DNA from: Bordetella flabilis
GTDB lineage: Bacteria > Pseudomonadota > Gammaproteobacteria > Burkholderiales > Burkholderiaceae_B
Assembly: GCF_001676725.1 (NCBI RefSeq)
Contig: NZ_CP016172.1
Coordinates: 5,518,001 to 5,582,000, forward strand
Direction of reading: 5' to 3'
DNA: 64,000 nt
Both the position numbers and the translations under genes were made by a program. This document shows positions 7,452 through 17,497 of this stretch, piece after piece (the stretch's first letter is position 1; the number at the start of each line of letters is the position of its first letter). A model generated the notes under the pieces. It was not told where the DNA came from. It worked only from the letters and a program-made list of their open reading frames with translations, and searched no databases.

Positions 7452-8870
7452 TCAATAACGGTAGTGATTGCTCTTGTACGGTCCGTCCACCGACACGCCG
7501 ATGTAGGCCGCCTGGTCCGCGCGCAGCGAGGTCAGGTTGGCGCCCAGCTTCTTCAGGTGCAGGCGGGCGACTTTCTCGTCCAGTTGCTTGGGCAACACGT
7601 AGACCTGGCCCTTCTCGTAGGCCTCGTTGCGCGTGAACAGCTCGATCTGCGCGATGGTCTGGTTGGTGAACGATGACGACATCACGAAGGACGGGTGGCC
7701 GGTGGCGCAGCCCAGGTTCACCAGGCGGCCCTTGGCCAGCAGGATGATGCGCTTGCCGTCCGGGAAGATCACGTGATCGACCTGGGGCTTGATCTCTTCC
7801 CACTGGCAGTTTTCCAGCGACGCGACATCGATTTCGTTATCGAAGTGGCCGATGTTGCAGACGATGGCCTGGTCCTTCATGCGATCCATGTGGTCGCGCG
7901 TGATGACGTTGTAGTTGCCCGTGGCGGTGACGAAGATGTCGGCCTTGTCCGCCGCTTCCTCCATGGTCACGACCTTGTAGCCTTCCATCGCGGCCTGCAA
8001 GGCGCAGATCGGGTCGATCTCGGTAACCCAAACCTGGGCGCGCAGGGCCTGCAGGGCCTGCGCGCATCCCTTGCCCACGTCGCCATAGCCGGCGACGACC
8101 GCGATCTTGCCCGCGACCATCACGTCCGTGGCGCGCTTGATGCCGTCGACCAGCGATTCGCGGCAGCCGTACAGGTTGTCGAACTTGGACTTGGTGACCG
8201 AGTCATTGACGTTGATGGCGGCAAAGGCCAGCTCGCCACGCTGCGACATCTGGTACAGGCGGTGCACGCCGGTGGTGGTTTCTTCCGTCACGCCCTGGAT
8301 CTGCGGCAGGCGGGTCGAATACCACTTGGGGTCGCGCGCCAGCGTGGCCTTGATGGCGGCGAACAGCACGCGTTCTTCCTCGCTGCCCGGCTTGGACAGC
8401 ACGGACGGGTCGGTCTCGGCCTTGGCGCCCAGGTGCAGCAGCAGCGTGGCATCGCCGCCGTCGTCGAGGATCATGTTGGCGTGCTGGCCATTGGGCCATT
8501 CGAAGATCTTGTGGGTGTAGTCCCAGTACTCGGCCAGCGTTTCGCCCTTGACGGCGAAGACCGGCGTGCCGCTGGCGGCGATGGCGGCCGCGGCGTGGTC
8601 CTGCGTCGAGAAGATGTTGCACGAGGCCCAGCGCACGTCGGCGCCCAGGGCCTTGAGCGTCTCGATCAGGACGGCCGTCTGGATGGTCATGTGCAGGCTG
8701 CCCGCGATGCGCGCGCCCTTGAGCGGCTGCGCGGCGGCAAATTCTTCGCGCGTGGCCATCAGGCCGGGCATTTCGGTTTCCGCGATGGCGATCTCGCGGC
8801 GTCCCCAGCCGGCCAGGCCGATATCGGCGACGACGTAGTCGGTGACGGATTTATCGGAAACGGTGTTCAT
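7452..8870 (-). CDS. ahcY: adenosylhomocysteinase
   Basis: A 472-residue NAD-dependent enzyme that splits S-adenosylhomocysteine into adenosine and homocysteine, removing the product inhibitor of methyltransferases. The Rossmann motif [13 protein letters not shown] and the conserved C-terminus KSNHYRY are present. The frame extends upstream, but the ATG at 8870 gives the expected N-terminus ([17 protein letters not shown]) with GGAG 7-10 nt before it. The gene is preceded by an S-adenosylhomocysteine riboswitch 131 nt upstream, so expression should rise when SAH accumulates. A terminator follows it. Confidence 0.97.
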   Translation of the reverse strand: MNTVSDKSVTDYVVADIGLAGWGRREIAIAETEMPGLMATREEFAAAQPLKGARIAGSLHMTIQTAVLIETLKALGADVRWASCNIFSTQDHAAAAIAASGTPVFAVKGETLAEYWDYTHKIFEWPNGQHANMILDDGGDATLLLHLGAKAETDPSVLSKPGSEEERVLFAAIKATLARDPKWYSTRLPQIQGVTEETTTGVHRLYQMSQRGELAFAAINVNDSVTKSKFDNLYGCRESLVDGIKRATDVMVAGKIAVVAGYGDVGKGCAQALQALRAQVWVTEIDPICALQAAMEGYKVVTMEEAADKADIFVTATGNYNVITRDHMDRMKDQAIVCNIGHFDNEIDVASLENCQWEEIKPQVDHVIFPDGKRIILLAKGRLVNLGCATGHPSFVMSSSFTNQTIAQIELFTRNEAYEKGQVYVLPKQLDEKVARLHLKKLGANLTSLRADQAAYIGVSVDGPYKSNHYRY

Positions 8871-9001
8871 GTTGGCTCCACGTATAGACGGACGGCGCCA
8901 CACCGCGGTCCGAAACGTGCGCAACATTCTGGCCAAGCTGTGTCGACCGGAATTCCACCAATTGATTGGCGCGCTCGCCTCTACCGCGTATGCGACAAAG
9001 G

Positions 9002-9103
9002 TGAGCGCCGTTGCATGCCGCCGCGCCTTGCGCGGCAGCCGAACCAGAGGCCTGAGCCTGGCGGGCGGCGCTATCGCGCGACCCGTCGCAACGCTCCTCA
9101 GGC
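9002..9103 (-). promoter_or_regulatory. S-adenosylhomocysteine (SAH) riboswitch
   Basis: Read on the minus strand, the aptamer core matches the known SAH riboswitch. P1 is GCCTGAG (9103-9097) with CTCAGGC (9056-9050). The conserved core GAGGAGCGTTGC follows the first strand, and the CCAGGCTC segment precedes P1 closing. The pseudoknot pairs GAGCG (9096-9092) with CGCTC (9007-9003) near the 3' end. An optional hairpin (GCCGCGC/GCGCGGC) sits between. It lies 131 nt before ahcY. The first P1 strand overlaps the stop codon (9098-9100) of the glycosyltransferase gene, so the promoter must be inside or before that gene. No clear expression platform was recognised. Confidence 0.88.
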
Positions 9104-10129
9104 GTGGGCGATATTGTACCGGGTCGCCGCCGTCAGCGGAACCAGCGCACTCAACAGATCGCTGGCGATCGCGTCCCAGGTGCGCGTCAGGGCGTGCTGC
9201 CGCACGACGTCGCGGTCCAGCGTCAACGCCTCCAGGCAGGCCTGGCCCAGATCGTCGCGCAGGAAGCCGGTAGCCCCGTCTTCGATGACGGCCATCGGCG
9301 CGTCCGTGCGAAACGCCGCCACCGGGGTGCCGCAGGCCATGGCTTCCAGCATGACCAGCCCGAAGGTATCCGTAAGGCTGGGGAACACGAAGGCATCCGC
9401 CGACGCGTAGTACTTCGGCAGTGCGTAATCCGACTGCATGCCGGTGTACAAGGCGTTGGGGAACTTGCGGCGCAGGCGCTGCTCATCCGGACCGCTCCCC
9501 ACCACCACCTTGCTGCCCGGCAGATCCAGCGACAGGAAGGCATCCAGGTTCTTTTCGCGCGCCACGCGGCCCACGCTCAGGAAGATCGGGCGCGGCAGGT
9601 CCCCGAATGCGTCGCGCGGGCCAGGGGCGAAACGGGTGGCATCGACGCCGCGCGACCACACCTGGAGGTTCTTCAGGCCATGGCGCGCCACCGTATCGCG
9701 CACCGTCGGCGTCGGCACCAGCACACGCTGCGAGGGCCGGTGAAACCACTGCATATAGCGCCAGGGCAGATACGCCGGAATGCCCATCCGGGCCTGCAGG
9801 TAGTCGGGGAACATGGTGTGGAAGGACGTGGTGAAACGCCAGCCGCGCCGCAGCGCCATACGGCGCGCGGCCAGGCCCAAGGGCCCTTCCGTGGCGATAT
9901 GCAGCGCATCCGGAACCACATCGCCCAGCAGGCGCCGCAGTTGCCGGGCGGGCTGGATGCACAAGCGCAGATCCGGCTCCGAGGGCGCCGGCACGGTGCG
10001 GCTGCCTTCCGGGCTGATTACGATCAATTCGTGGCCCCAACCGGATAGGATCTGGCGCATGGTGGTCCAGGTACGGACGACGCCATTGACTTGCGGATGC
10101 CAGGCATCCGTAACAAGCGCGATGAGCAT
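9098..10129 (-). CDS. glycosyltransferase family 4 protein
   Basis: A 343-residue GT-B fold glycosyltransferase. The N-terminal acceptor domain begins with [15 protein letters not shown], a motif seen in mannosyl- and glucosyltransferases acting on membrane lipids. The C-terminal nucleotide-sugar domain holds [15 protein letters not shown] and the donor-site segment [20 protein letters not shown]. The closest functional types are alpha-mannosyltransferases and diglycosyldiacylglycerol synthases; the exact substrate cannot be read from sequence. The next gene upstream (DUF1289) is 75 bp away in the same orientation. Its 3' end forms part of the ahcY riboswitch. Confidence 0.88.
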   Translation of the reverse strand: MLIALVTDAWHPQVNGVVRTWTTMRQILSGWGHELIVISPEGSRTVPAPSEPDLRLCIQPARQLRRLLGDVVPDALHIATEGPLGLAARRMALRRGWRFTTSFHTMFPDYLQARMGIPAYLPWRYMQWFHRPSQRVLVPTPTVRDTVARHGLKNLQVWSRGVDATRFAPGPRDAFGDLPRPIFLSVGRVAREKNLDAFLSLDLPGSKVVVGSGPDEQRLRRKFPNALYTGMQSDYALPKYYASADAFVFPSLTDTFGLVMLEAMACGTPVAAFRTDAPMAVIEDGATGFLRDDLGQACLEALTLDRDVVRQHALTRTWDAIASDLLSALVPLTAATRYNIAHA

Positions 10130-10204
10130 GGGCTTTTCCGAACAGGTCAGGAAAGCCCATATTTGGCCCTTGCCATATGACAGGGTCGCGACAGCGGGAC
10201 GCGG

Positions 10205-10438
10205 TCAGCCTTTGCGGCGCGGATAGCCCTGGGCGCGGATCCGGTGCCAGACAACCTGCTTTTCCGCGTCGCTCATGAACACCCAGTTCGACACTTCGGC
10301 GGCGGTGCGGCCGCACCCGCGGCACACTTCGTCGAACAGCGTGGAGCACACCGCCACGCACGGCGAATCGGTGGCGGTGAAGACGCGGTCGGTCTCCGTA
10401 TCGGGCGGTGGGGGAAGGTCGCGGGCTGCATCTGACAT
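10205..10438 (-). CDS. DUF1289 family cysteine-motif protein
   Basis: A 77-residue protein with the DUF1289 signature: Cys27, Cys31, Cys39 and Cys42 in a C-x3-C-x7-C-x2-C pattern (SPCVAVC and CRGCGRT), followed by a tryptophan-containing helix. The four cysteines suggest a bound metal, but the function is unknown. The ATG at 10438 is the only reasonable start. It lies 40 bp downstream of the hybrid kinase gene and may belong to that transcript. Confidence 0.87.
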   Translation of the reverse strand: MSDAARDLPPPPDTETDRVFTATDSPCVAVCSTLFDEVCRGCGRTAAEVSNWVFMSDAEKQVVWHRIRAQGYPRRKG

Positions 10439-10478
10439 TCGGACAGGATAGCACCGCTGATCGCGGCCGCCCGCCCAG

Positions 10479-12152
10479 CTAGGGCGCGATGTCGCCCAGC
10501 AACGATTCCAGGCGCGCCAGGTCCACGGGCTTGGTCAGGTAGTGGTCGAAGCCGGCCTGGACACCCCGCTCCACCATGGTGCTGGCGGTATAGCCCGACA
10601 GGGCGATCAGCATGCTGTTCGCGGTCGCGGCGTTGCTGCGCAGGGTTACCGCCACCTCGAAGCCATCGACATCGGGCAGGCCGATGTCGATGATGACCGC
10701 GTGCGGCTGGAAGGCCGTCGCGGTCGCGATGCCCTCTTCGCCCGTGAGGGCCGTGGCCACCGTATGGCCGCCGTCCGCCAGCAGCTGACTGAGCCCGTGA
10801 ACGGCGTCGACGTTATCGTCGATCAGCAGCACGCGCAGGGCGCCCTGGCGGGGCTCATAGACGCTCGTCGGCGTGGACGCCGGCACGACGTCCCGCGGCA
10901 GCCGCGGAACCATCACGGTGAACGTGCTGCCTTGCCCAAGGCCCTCGCTGGCGGCGGTAACGGTGCCGCCATGCGCGGTAACCAGCCGCTGAACCAGGGT
11001 CAGGCCTATACCCAGGCCGGCGTCATTGCGCCCGAGGCCGGTATCGGCCTGCGCGAACAGGTCGAACACCCTCGGCAGCATATCGGCGGATATGCCGATG
11101 CCATTGTCATGCACCGCCACCTGGACGAAGTCATCGTCGCTGCGCGTGACGATACGCAGCATGCCGCGCTCCGGCGTATAGCGGACGGCATTGTGCAGCA
11201 GATTGCTCAGGATCTGGCGGAAGCGCACGCGATCGGCCTTGATCCACACATCGTCCGCCGGTCGCTGGTAATCGACGCGATGGGCCTTGGCGGATATGGC
11301 GCCCTGGGTCATTTCCAGCGCCTGGTCTATCAGGTCGGCGAGCAGGATGGGTTCCCGGTTCAGCTCGATCTTGCCGCGCGTGACGCGCGACATATCGAGC
11401 AGATCGTTCACCAGGCGGGCCAGTTGCTCGGTCTGCCGCGAAAGCAGGCCTGTCAGGCGCTGCACATCCGTCGCGCCGGCGTCGCGCTTGCGTTTCATCA
11501 GCTCCAGCGCGGTCCCGATGGCCGACAGCGGGTTGCGCAGTTCGTGCGCGAGCATGGCCAGGAACTCGTCCTTGCGCTCATCGGCGCGTTCGAGCTCGGC
11601 CTGGCGCAGTTGAAGTTGTTCCAGCGTCAGGAGCATTTCCCGATTCTGCTGCTCCAGTTCCTCCACCGGCGTCTGCAGCTTGCGCTGCGCCAGCTTTTCG
11701 ACCCTCAGCGCGAGTTCCTCGGCGTCGATCAGCGGCACCGAAGGCCCCAGCCGCATCTCCAGGGTGACGCTTGTTCCCTCCTCTGGCGAGGACGCGATCC
11801 GGAAGCCGTCGACCAGCCGCCGTGCGCCCGAAATGCCCAGCATGGCCTTGCCGTCGATGCGGTGGGTGCCGGCCAGTATGGCCGGCAGGTGCGCGATGCC
11901 GGGCCCCTTGTCGGCGATGGTCACGATGATGGCCTGGGGCTCATCCGGGCGGGCAGAAAGGAAAGCAAAGTCGATACGGCCGCCCCCGGCGTAGTCGACC
12001 GCATTGCGCGCGAGTTCGGACACTGCGGTGATCAAACGTGTGCGCTGCAGGTCATCCAGGCCGAATACATCGCCCACCTGGCGCGTCCGATCGCGGACGG
12101 CCACCAGCCCCTGGTCGCTCGCGATGCGCGTCGAAAGAATGCGATGGATCAC
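10479..12152 (-). CDS. hybrid sensor histidine kinase/response regulator with N-terminal RsbT-like ATPase
   Basis: A 557-residue protein with an unusual order. Residues 1-135 are an RsbT/RsbW-like HATPase domain (DKGPGI near 81-86). A coiled linker (145-195) leads to a HisKA domain with His203 in LAHELRNPLS, then a kinase HATPase domain (LLHNAVRYTP; DNGIGIS; GLGIGL). A C-terminal receiver domain has the phosphorylatable Asp in VIIDIGLPD. No transmembrane, PAS or DNA-binding domain is seen. It overlaps the SpoIIE phosphatase gene by 4 bp and ends the Rsb operon, so it is the likely output of that module, signalling through its receiver or to an unlinked partner. Confidence 0.9.
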   Translation of the reverse strand: MIHRILSTRIASDQGLVAVRDRTRQVGDVFGLDDLQRTRLITAVSELARNAVDYAGGGRIDFAFLSARPDEPQAIIVTIADKGPGIAHLPAILAGTHRIDGKAMLGISGARRLVDGFRIASSPEEGTSVTLEMRLGPSVPLIDAEELALRVEKLAQRKLQTPVEELEQQNREMLLTLEQLQLRQAELERADERKDEFLAMLAHELRNPLSAIGTALELMKRKRDAGATDVQRLTGLLSRQTEQLARLVNDLLDMSRVTRGKIELNREPILLADLIDQALEMTQGAISAKAHRVDYQRPADDVWIKADRVRFRQILSNLLHNAVRYTPERGMLRIVTRSDDDFVQVAVHDNGIGISADMLPRVFDLFAQADTGLGRNDAGLGIGLTLVQRLVTAHGGTVTAASEGLGQGSTFTVMVPRLPRDVVPASTPTSVYEPRQGALRVLLIDDNVDAVHGLSQLLADGGHTVATALTGEEGIATATAFQPHAVIIDIGLPDVDGFEVAVTLRSNAATANSMLIALSGYTASTMVERGVQAGFDHYLTKPVDLARLESLLGDIAP

Positions 12153-13162
12153 GGTGCCAGGCCTTTTATGACGACGACAGAGGCATCATCCATGCCGCGT
12201 GCGTAATCCCGGTGCAACACGGCGGCGACGAGGGAGGGATGCCGCGCCCGCAAGGCGACCTGCTCCCCCAGGTTCCAGCGTGTGGACAGGCCATCGCTGG
12301 CCAGCACCAGCATGGATGACGGCGTCCAGGAATAGGACTGCTCACGGATGGCGCGCACACTATAGCCCAGGGTGCCGTCCATGGACGACAGTCGGCGTTG
12401 CTCATGTTCCTGAATCAGCACCGCGGAGATATTGCCGACACCGGCGAAATCCATGGTGCCCAGGGCTGGACGGATGGCGGCGACCGCCATGACGGCGCCG
12501 CGCGTGGCCTTGAGCGCCTTGTGGGCGTCGCGCAGGACATCATAGGGCGAGCCACCGCCATCAACGGCATGGAAAACACGGACCGCCTCGGCCGCCGCCG
12601 TGGCCGCTTGCGGCCCGTGGCCGAGGCCGTCCACCGACGCGACCCAGAACGTGCCGTCGGCCCAGCGGCACGACCAGGCGTCACCGCACGCCTCCTGACC
12701 GGACTTGGGCGTGGTTACGCCCCCCACCGCCAGCGGCGGCTTGCGGCGCACCGGTTCCGCGGGGCGCCGCTCATCGTCCAGGCGCGCCATGATGGCGGTG
12801 CCCGCTCCTGCAGCCGTGTAGATTTCGAATTGGGAAGAAAGCCGCGCGATCGCGCCCAGGCCGTAGCCCAGGGTGCCACCGGTGGAAAAACCGTCGTCCA
12901 GGCTTTCCTCGATGCGGGCGATGCCCGGCCCCTGGTCCAGTACCAGGATCTCCAGGCCATGCGCCAGCGGTTCGGCATAGGGACGTACCAGCACATAGCC
13001 GCCACGACCGTATTTCACCAGGTTGGTGGCGGCTTCGGTCACGACCAGCGCGGCCTTGCCCTGCAGCGTTTCCGACAGATCGCTGGCTTGCGCCACCCTG
13101 ACGGCATGCCGGCGGGCCTCCGCGACCTGGCTCGATTCGGTGACGCTTACCGGCGTTTCCAT
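12149..13162 (-). CDS. SpoIIE/PP2C-family phosphatase with N-terminal RsbT-like ATPase domain
   Basis: A 337-residue protein. Residues 1-130 form an HATPase domain like RsbT/RsbW (Asn47 in VTEAATNLVKYG; DQGPG at 76-80). Residues 150-337 are a SpoIIE-type PP2C phosphatase with metal-binding Asp161 (CGDAW) and Asp178 (VDGLGHG). In stressosome modules the equivalent gene (RsbX-like) dephosphorylates RsbR and RsbS to reset the complex. The ATG at 13162 overlaps rsbT by 16 bp; a GTG at 13174 is also possible. The stop overlaps the hybrid kinase start by 4 bp. Confidence 0.9.
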   Translation of the reverse strand: METPVSVTESSQVAEARRHAVRVAQASDLSETLQGKAALVVTEAATNLVKYGRGGYVLVRPYAEPLAHGLEILVLDQGPGIARIEESLDDGFSTGGTLGYGLGAIARLSSQFEIYTAAGAGTAIMARLDDERRPAEPVRRKPPLAVGGVTTPKSGQEACGDAWSCRWADGTFWVASVDGLGHGPQAATAAAEAVRVFHAVDGGGSPYDVLRDAHKALKATRGAVMAVAAIRPALGTMDFAGVGNISAVLIQEHEQRRLSSMDGTLGYSVRAIREQSYSWTPSSMLVLASDGLSTRWNLGEQVALRARHPSLVAAVLHRDYARGMDDASVVVIKGLAP

Positions 13163-13563
13163 TGGGTCATGCACACCTTGGTGCCCCTACCGACTTCAGA
13201 CTGCACATCGAATTCGCTGACCAGGCGCTTGGCCCCGCCCAGCCCCAGGCCCAGGCTCTTGGCGGTGGAGAAGCCGTCGGTCAGGGCCTGGCCCAGATCG
13301 CCGATACCCGGGCCCTCATCCTCGAACAGCAGGCGCAGGCCGGGCCGTCCGTTGTCGTCCGCGACTTCACTTATCGTCATCCGGCCGCCTTTTCCATGGA
13401 CCAGCGTGTTGCGCCCGATTTCGCTGGCGGCCGTAACCAGCTTGGTGCGTTCCAGCGTGCCGAAACCGAGCGCGGTCGCCCAGTCCTGCACCGTCCGGCG
13501 CGCCAGGCTGAGCTGCTCCTGCGTGCGAAGTTCGAATGCGGCTTGACGGATCTCGACCGTCAC
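13147..13563 (-). CDS. rsbT: RsbT-like switch protein/serine-threonine kinase
   Basis: A 138-residue GHKL ATPase. In stressosomes RsbT phosphorylates RsbS and RsbR and, when released, activates a downstream partner. The N-box (Asn52 in SEIGRNTLVHG) and G1 box (DEGPG at 82-86) are intact, as is the glycine-rich GLGLGGAKRL segment. The length matches RsbT rather than the larger RsbW. It overlaps rsbS by 4 bp and the phosphatase gene by 16 bp, so the module is tightly coupled in translation. Confidence 0.92.
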   Translation of the reverse strand: MTVEIRQAAFELRTQEQLSLARRTVQDWATALGFGTLERTKLVTAASEIGRNTLVHGKGGRMTISEVADDNGRPGLRLLFEDEGPGIGDLGQALTDGFSTAKSLGLGLGGAKRLVSEFDVQSEVGRGTKVCMTQWKRR

Positions 13564-13934
13564 GAGCTTTCCGGGTCGGAGCCGTCGGCCCGGCGCAGCA
13601 ACTCCATGCCCTTGTCGACGTTCAGCGCGGTCCGGATGCCCGTCAAGGACATGCCGAGTTCGATCAGCGTAATGGCCACCGCAGGCCGCATGCCCACGAT
13701 CACCGTATTCGCGTCCATGACACGCGCCATGGAGGCGATGTGCGCCAAGGTGCGGCCGATGAAGGAGTCCACAATCTCAAGCGCGGAAATGTCGATGAGC
13801 ACGCCACGGGCGTGCGTGCGCGACAAGGTCTGGGTCAGGTCGTCCTGCAGGGTGATCGCCAACTGGTCATGCAGCTCGACCTGTATGGTCACCAGCAGGT
13901 AGTTCTGCAGCTTCAGTATCGGGATACGTTCCAT
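13560..13934 (-). CDS. rsbS: RsbS-like STAS domain antagonist
   Basis: A 124-residue single STAS domain protein. RsbS forms the core of the stressosome with RsbR and holds RsbT. Ser57 in IVDSFIGRTL matches the serine that RsbT phosphorylates in Bacillus subtilis (Ser59), so the switch residue is kept. It starts 3 bp after the rsbR stop and ends in a 4-bp overlap with rsbT. The C-terminal dozen residues (GSDPESS) are probably disordered. Confidence 0.93.
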   Translation of the reverse strand: MERIPILKLQNYLLVTIQVELHDQLAITLQDDLTQTLSRTHARGVLIDISALEIVDSFIGRTLAHIASMARVMDANTVIVGMRPAVAITLIELGMSLTGIRTALNVDKGMELLRRADGSDPESS

Positions 13935-13937
13935 GGA

Positions 13938-14801
13938 CTAGGTCCTGTCCCTCGCCACGCGCGTAAGCTGCTGCCCGGTCTTCTGCAGGGCCAGCCGCAG
14001 CGCCTCGGACAGCGTGGATTTGGTTACCACGTCGCCCAGCTCCACGCCCAGGTGGACGATGGTCTGCGCGATCTGGGGCCGGATGCCGCTGATGATGCAT
14101 TCCGCGCCCATCAGCCGGGCGGCCGCGACGGTCTTGAGCAGATGCTGGGCCACCAGCGTATCCACGGTGGGCACGCCGGTGATGTCGATGATGGCGATGG
14201 TGGCCTCGTGCTCGACGATGCCTTCCAGCAGGCTTTCCATCACCGTCTGCGTGCGCTCGCTGTCCAGCGTGCCGATCAGCGGCAGGGCAAGAATGTCGTC
14301 CCATATCTGCACGACGGGCGTGGAGAGCTCCAGCAACTCCTGCTGCTGGCGCTGGATGACCTGTTCCCTTCCCTTCTGGAACGCTTCGACCGTGTACAGG
14401 CCCAGGTTGTCCAGGATCAACGTGGCACGCCAGAACTCGTCCGCCAACCGCGTGCCGTCATCGCCGAATTCCTTGCGCAGGCTGGTCAGCAGCGGCTGCT
14501 TGAGCGAAAAAACGAAGAGCGCCGTATCGGCCGGCGAAAATCCCTGCATGGCGCGGCTGCGCGAAAGCGCGGCCAGGAAGCTGCGGACCTCGTCCCAGCC
14601 AGCGCCCTGCAGCCTGGCATCCGTGCTTTCCTGCACCGCTGCCGCCAGCACGCCCAGGAAATTGGCGCATTGGGCGCGCAGTTCGGATTCCTTGATCAAC
14701 CCTTTGTTGTTGGACCCCTCCAGCTGCAGCGCAATCCATTCCTGCAGGATCGCCTGCTGGGTATCTCGCACGACGGCCGACAGGCTGCTCGATTCGCTCA
14801 C
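13938..14801 (-). CDS. rsbR: RsbR-like stressosome co-antagonist
   Basis: A 287-residue protein with a helical N-terminal sensor region (about 1-150) and a C-terminal STAS domain (about 155-275). The STAS part contains IIDITGVPTVDT, matching the RsbR region that carries a phosphorylatable threonine. The N-terminal part looks like the non-haem globin-type fold of RsbR proteins (RsbRD_N-like), the sensory module. The GTG at 14801 is preferred over an upstream ATG at 14849 because GGAG lies 8 nt before it and the family N-terminus fits. First gene of the five-gene Rsb operon. Confidence 0.9.
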   Translation of the reverse strand: MSESSSLSAVVRDTQQAILQEWIALQLEGSNNKGLIKESELRAQCANFLGVLAAAVQESTDARLQGAGWDEVRSFLAALSRSRAMQGFSPADTALFVFSLKQPLLTSLRKEFGDDGTRLADEFWRATLILDNLGLYTVEAFQKGREQVIQRQQQELLELSTPVVQIWDDILALPLIGTLDSERTQTVMESLLEGIVEHEATIAIIDITGVPTVDTLVAQHLLKTVAAARLMGAECIISGIRPQIAQTIVHLGVELGDVVTKSTLSEALRLALQKTGQQLTRVARDRT

Positions 14802-15051
14802 GTATTGCTCCAAGAAGAGACGATGGGATCCGGCTGCGGCCCGGCGCAAGCTCTACCATGACGTACGTACGCCGCCGCAAAGTTGGGCGAAGCTTAACAG
14901 GTCGGCCAAGGATGAGATGAACAGGCGCAAACGCCTCGTGCGCAGCGACGGTGGCGCGTCGGCGCCGGCGCAGCACGGCCTCGGCCGCCTGCACCTCGGT
15001 GCCGCCCGATTCCGCATAGAGCGACCGGCGGCCTGGGTGTACGCCGGCGGA

Positions 15052-15078
15052 ATTCGGGGAATCCGCGATTCGGGGAAT
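15052..15078. repeat. two 11-bp direct repeats, each an interrupted palindrome
   Basis: ATTCGGGGAAT occurs at 15052-15062 and 15068-15078, 16 bp apart start to start. Each copy is itself ATTC-n3-GAAT. The arrangement looks like a double operator. It lies about 250 bp before the rsbR start and is a candidate control site for the Rsb operon; the regulator is not known. Confidence 0.5.
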
Positions 15079-15147
15079 TCGAATAAGCAGAGGATTGCGG
15101 GGAGCGGTGCACACCGCAGGAGCCCGGCGGAACCGGGGGAACCCGCT

Positions 15148-15177
15148 GCCGCCCTCCGGCCGCAACCGGAGGGCGGC
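15148..15177 (-). terminator. strong hairpin after metK
   Basis: A perfect 12-bp stem (15166-15177 with 15148-15159) and 6-nt loop begin 18 nt past the metK stop on the minus strand. No U-tract follows, so it may be a 3'-end stabilising hairpin or a non-canonical terminator. Confidence 0.5.
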
Positions 15178-15195
15178 AAATCAACGACCCGGGCT

Positions 15196-16359
<1,164 letters not shown>

Positions 16360-16579
16360 GGTTTGCTTTCCTTGCAAGGCCGGCGGAACGCGTTGCGCCC
16401 GACGGCCGGATTGACGAAGGTGCGTAGCACCTAAGATCGCAATCGGCAAGGATATTGACCACGGCGCGACGCTTTAGCGGATTTTGCACGATGGCATGGA
16501 GTGAAAAACCTTCCCTTGCCCCGCGCGTCGCCCCGCAAGTTGTCGGTTAACTCGGCGACCGCGGCCATTTTAAGCGAAA

Positions 16580-17497
16580 ATGGCGGCTTTATCCTCGTTC
16601 CCGAGCATGCTGCTTGTCGCCCTGTTCCGCCTGTTGGCCCGCCTGCCGTTGTCCGTGCTGCACGGAATGGGCCGTTTCTTCGGGGTGCTGGCTTATCTCT
16701 GGCCCGGCAAATACCGCCGCCGGCTGCGCGCCAATGCGGCCCAGGCCGGGTATGGCGACGAACGTTTCTCGCGTACCGCGGCCGCCCAGGCCGGCGCCAT
16801 GATCTTCGAAATGCCCAAGGTCTGGTTCCAGGGCGACCGCTGCCTGGCGCGCGTGCAGTCCGATGACGACCATGTCGTGGCGGCGGCCCGCGCGGAGAAG
16901 CGCGGCGTCCTGTTCATGACGCCGCACCTGGGCTGCTTCGAAATCACCGCCCGCTACCTGGCCCGGCAAATGCCCATGACGGTAATGTTCCGCCCGCCGC
17001 GCCAGCATGCCCTGGCGCCGCTGCTCGACGCCGCCCGCAATACATCGGCCATGCGCGCCGTGCCGGCCACGACGCAGGGCGTGCGCGAATTCGTGCGGGC
17101 CCTGCGGCGCGGCGAATCCGTCGGCATGCTGCCCGACCAGGCGCCGGGCAAGGGCGAGGGGGTGTGGGCGCCCTTCTTCGGCCGCATGGCGTATACGGTG
17201 ACCCTGCCGGGCAAGCTGGCCTTGCAAACCGGCGTACCGGTCATCCTCACCGCCGGCGAACGGCTGCCCGGCGGGCGCGGCTGGCGTATCCACTATGTCC
17301 GCGTGCCCGAACCGCTGCCGGAGAACCCCGAAGCGCAGGCTGCGCTGTTCAATGCCGCCATGGAGACGCTGATCCGCCGCTTCCCCGAACAATATTTGTG
17401 GAGCTACAACCGGTACAAGACGCCGCGCGGCGCGCCGCCGGCCCCAGGCACGACCCGCGCCGGCGGCGCGGGCGCTCAAGGAGACGCCCGCCCATGA
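16580..17497 (+). CDS. lysophospholipid/lipid A acyltransferase (LpxL/HtrB family), first copy
   Basis: A 305-residue inner-membrane acyltransferase. The family transfers a secondary acyl chain to Kdo2-lipid IVA. A hydrophobic N-terminal segment (10-45) anchors the protein, and the catalytic H-x4-E motif is His116-Glu121 (HLGCFE). An ATG at 16607 is an alternative start. The C-terminus has an alanine/glycine-rich tail of about 30 residues. The stop overlaps the next acyltransferase by 4 bp. It heads the plus-strand operon that continues to xerC. Confidence 0.9.
   Translation: MAALSSFPSMLLVALFRLLARLPLSVLHGMGRFFGVLAYLWPGKYRRRLRANAAQAGYGDERFSRTAAAQAGAMIFEMPKVWFQGDRCLARVQSDDDHVVAAARAEKRGVLFMTPHLGCFEITARYLARQMPMTVMFRPPRQHALAPLLDAARNTSAMRAVPATTQGVREFVRALRRGESVGMLPDQAPGKGEGVWAPFFGRMAYTVTLPGKLALQTGVPVILTAGERLPGGRGWRIHYVRVPEPLPENPEAQAALFNAAMETLIRRFPEQYLWSYNRYKTPRGAPPAPGTTRAGGAGAQGDARP

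Larger units (their letters stand above)
14802..15195. other. 394-bp intergenic region between metK and rsbR
   Basis: It must hold the metK transcript end and the rsbR operon promoter. A perfect 12-bp hairpin at 15148-15177 and a pair of direct palindromic repeats at 15052-15078 are annotated separately. No credible gene is seen; an open minus-strand frame here (14853-15179) has the proline/arginine-rich composition of a chance frame. Confidence 0.65.

Noticed and set aside
7695..9410. 571-codon plus-strand frame over ahcY
   Set aside because: Mirror of ahcY codons; the riboswitch and enzyme motifs are on the minus strand.
14853..15179. 108-codon minus-strand frame between metK and rsbR
   Set aside because: Low-complexity Arg/Pro/Ala composition and no ribosome-binding site.
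16360..16579. Possible SAM riboswitch before metK
   Set aside because: The leader has only a small hairpin (GGTGC/GCACC near 16420-16432); no SAM-I, SAM-II or SAM-IV core was recognised.
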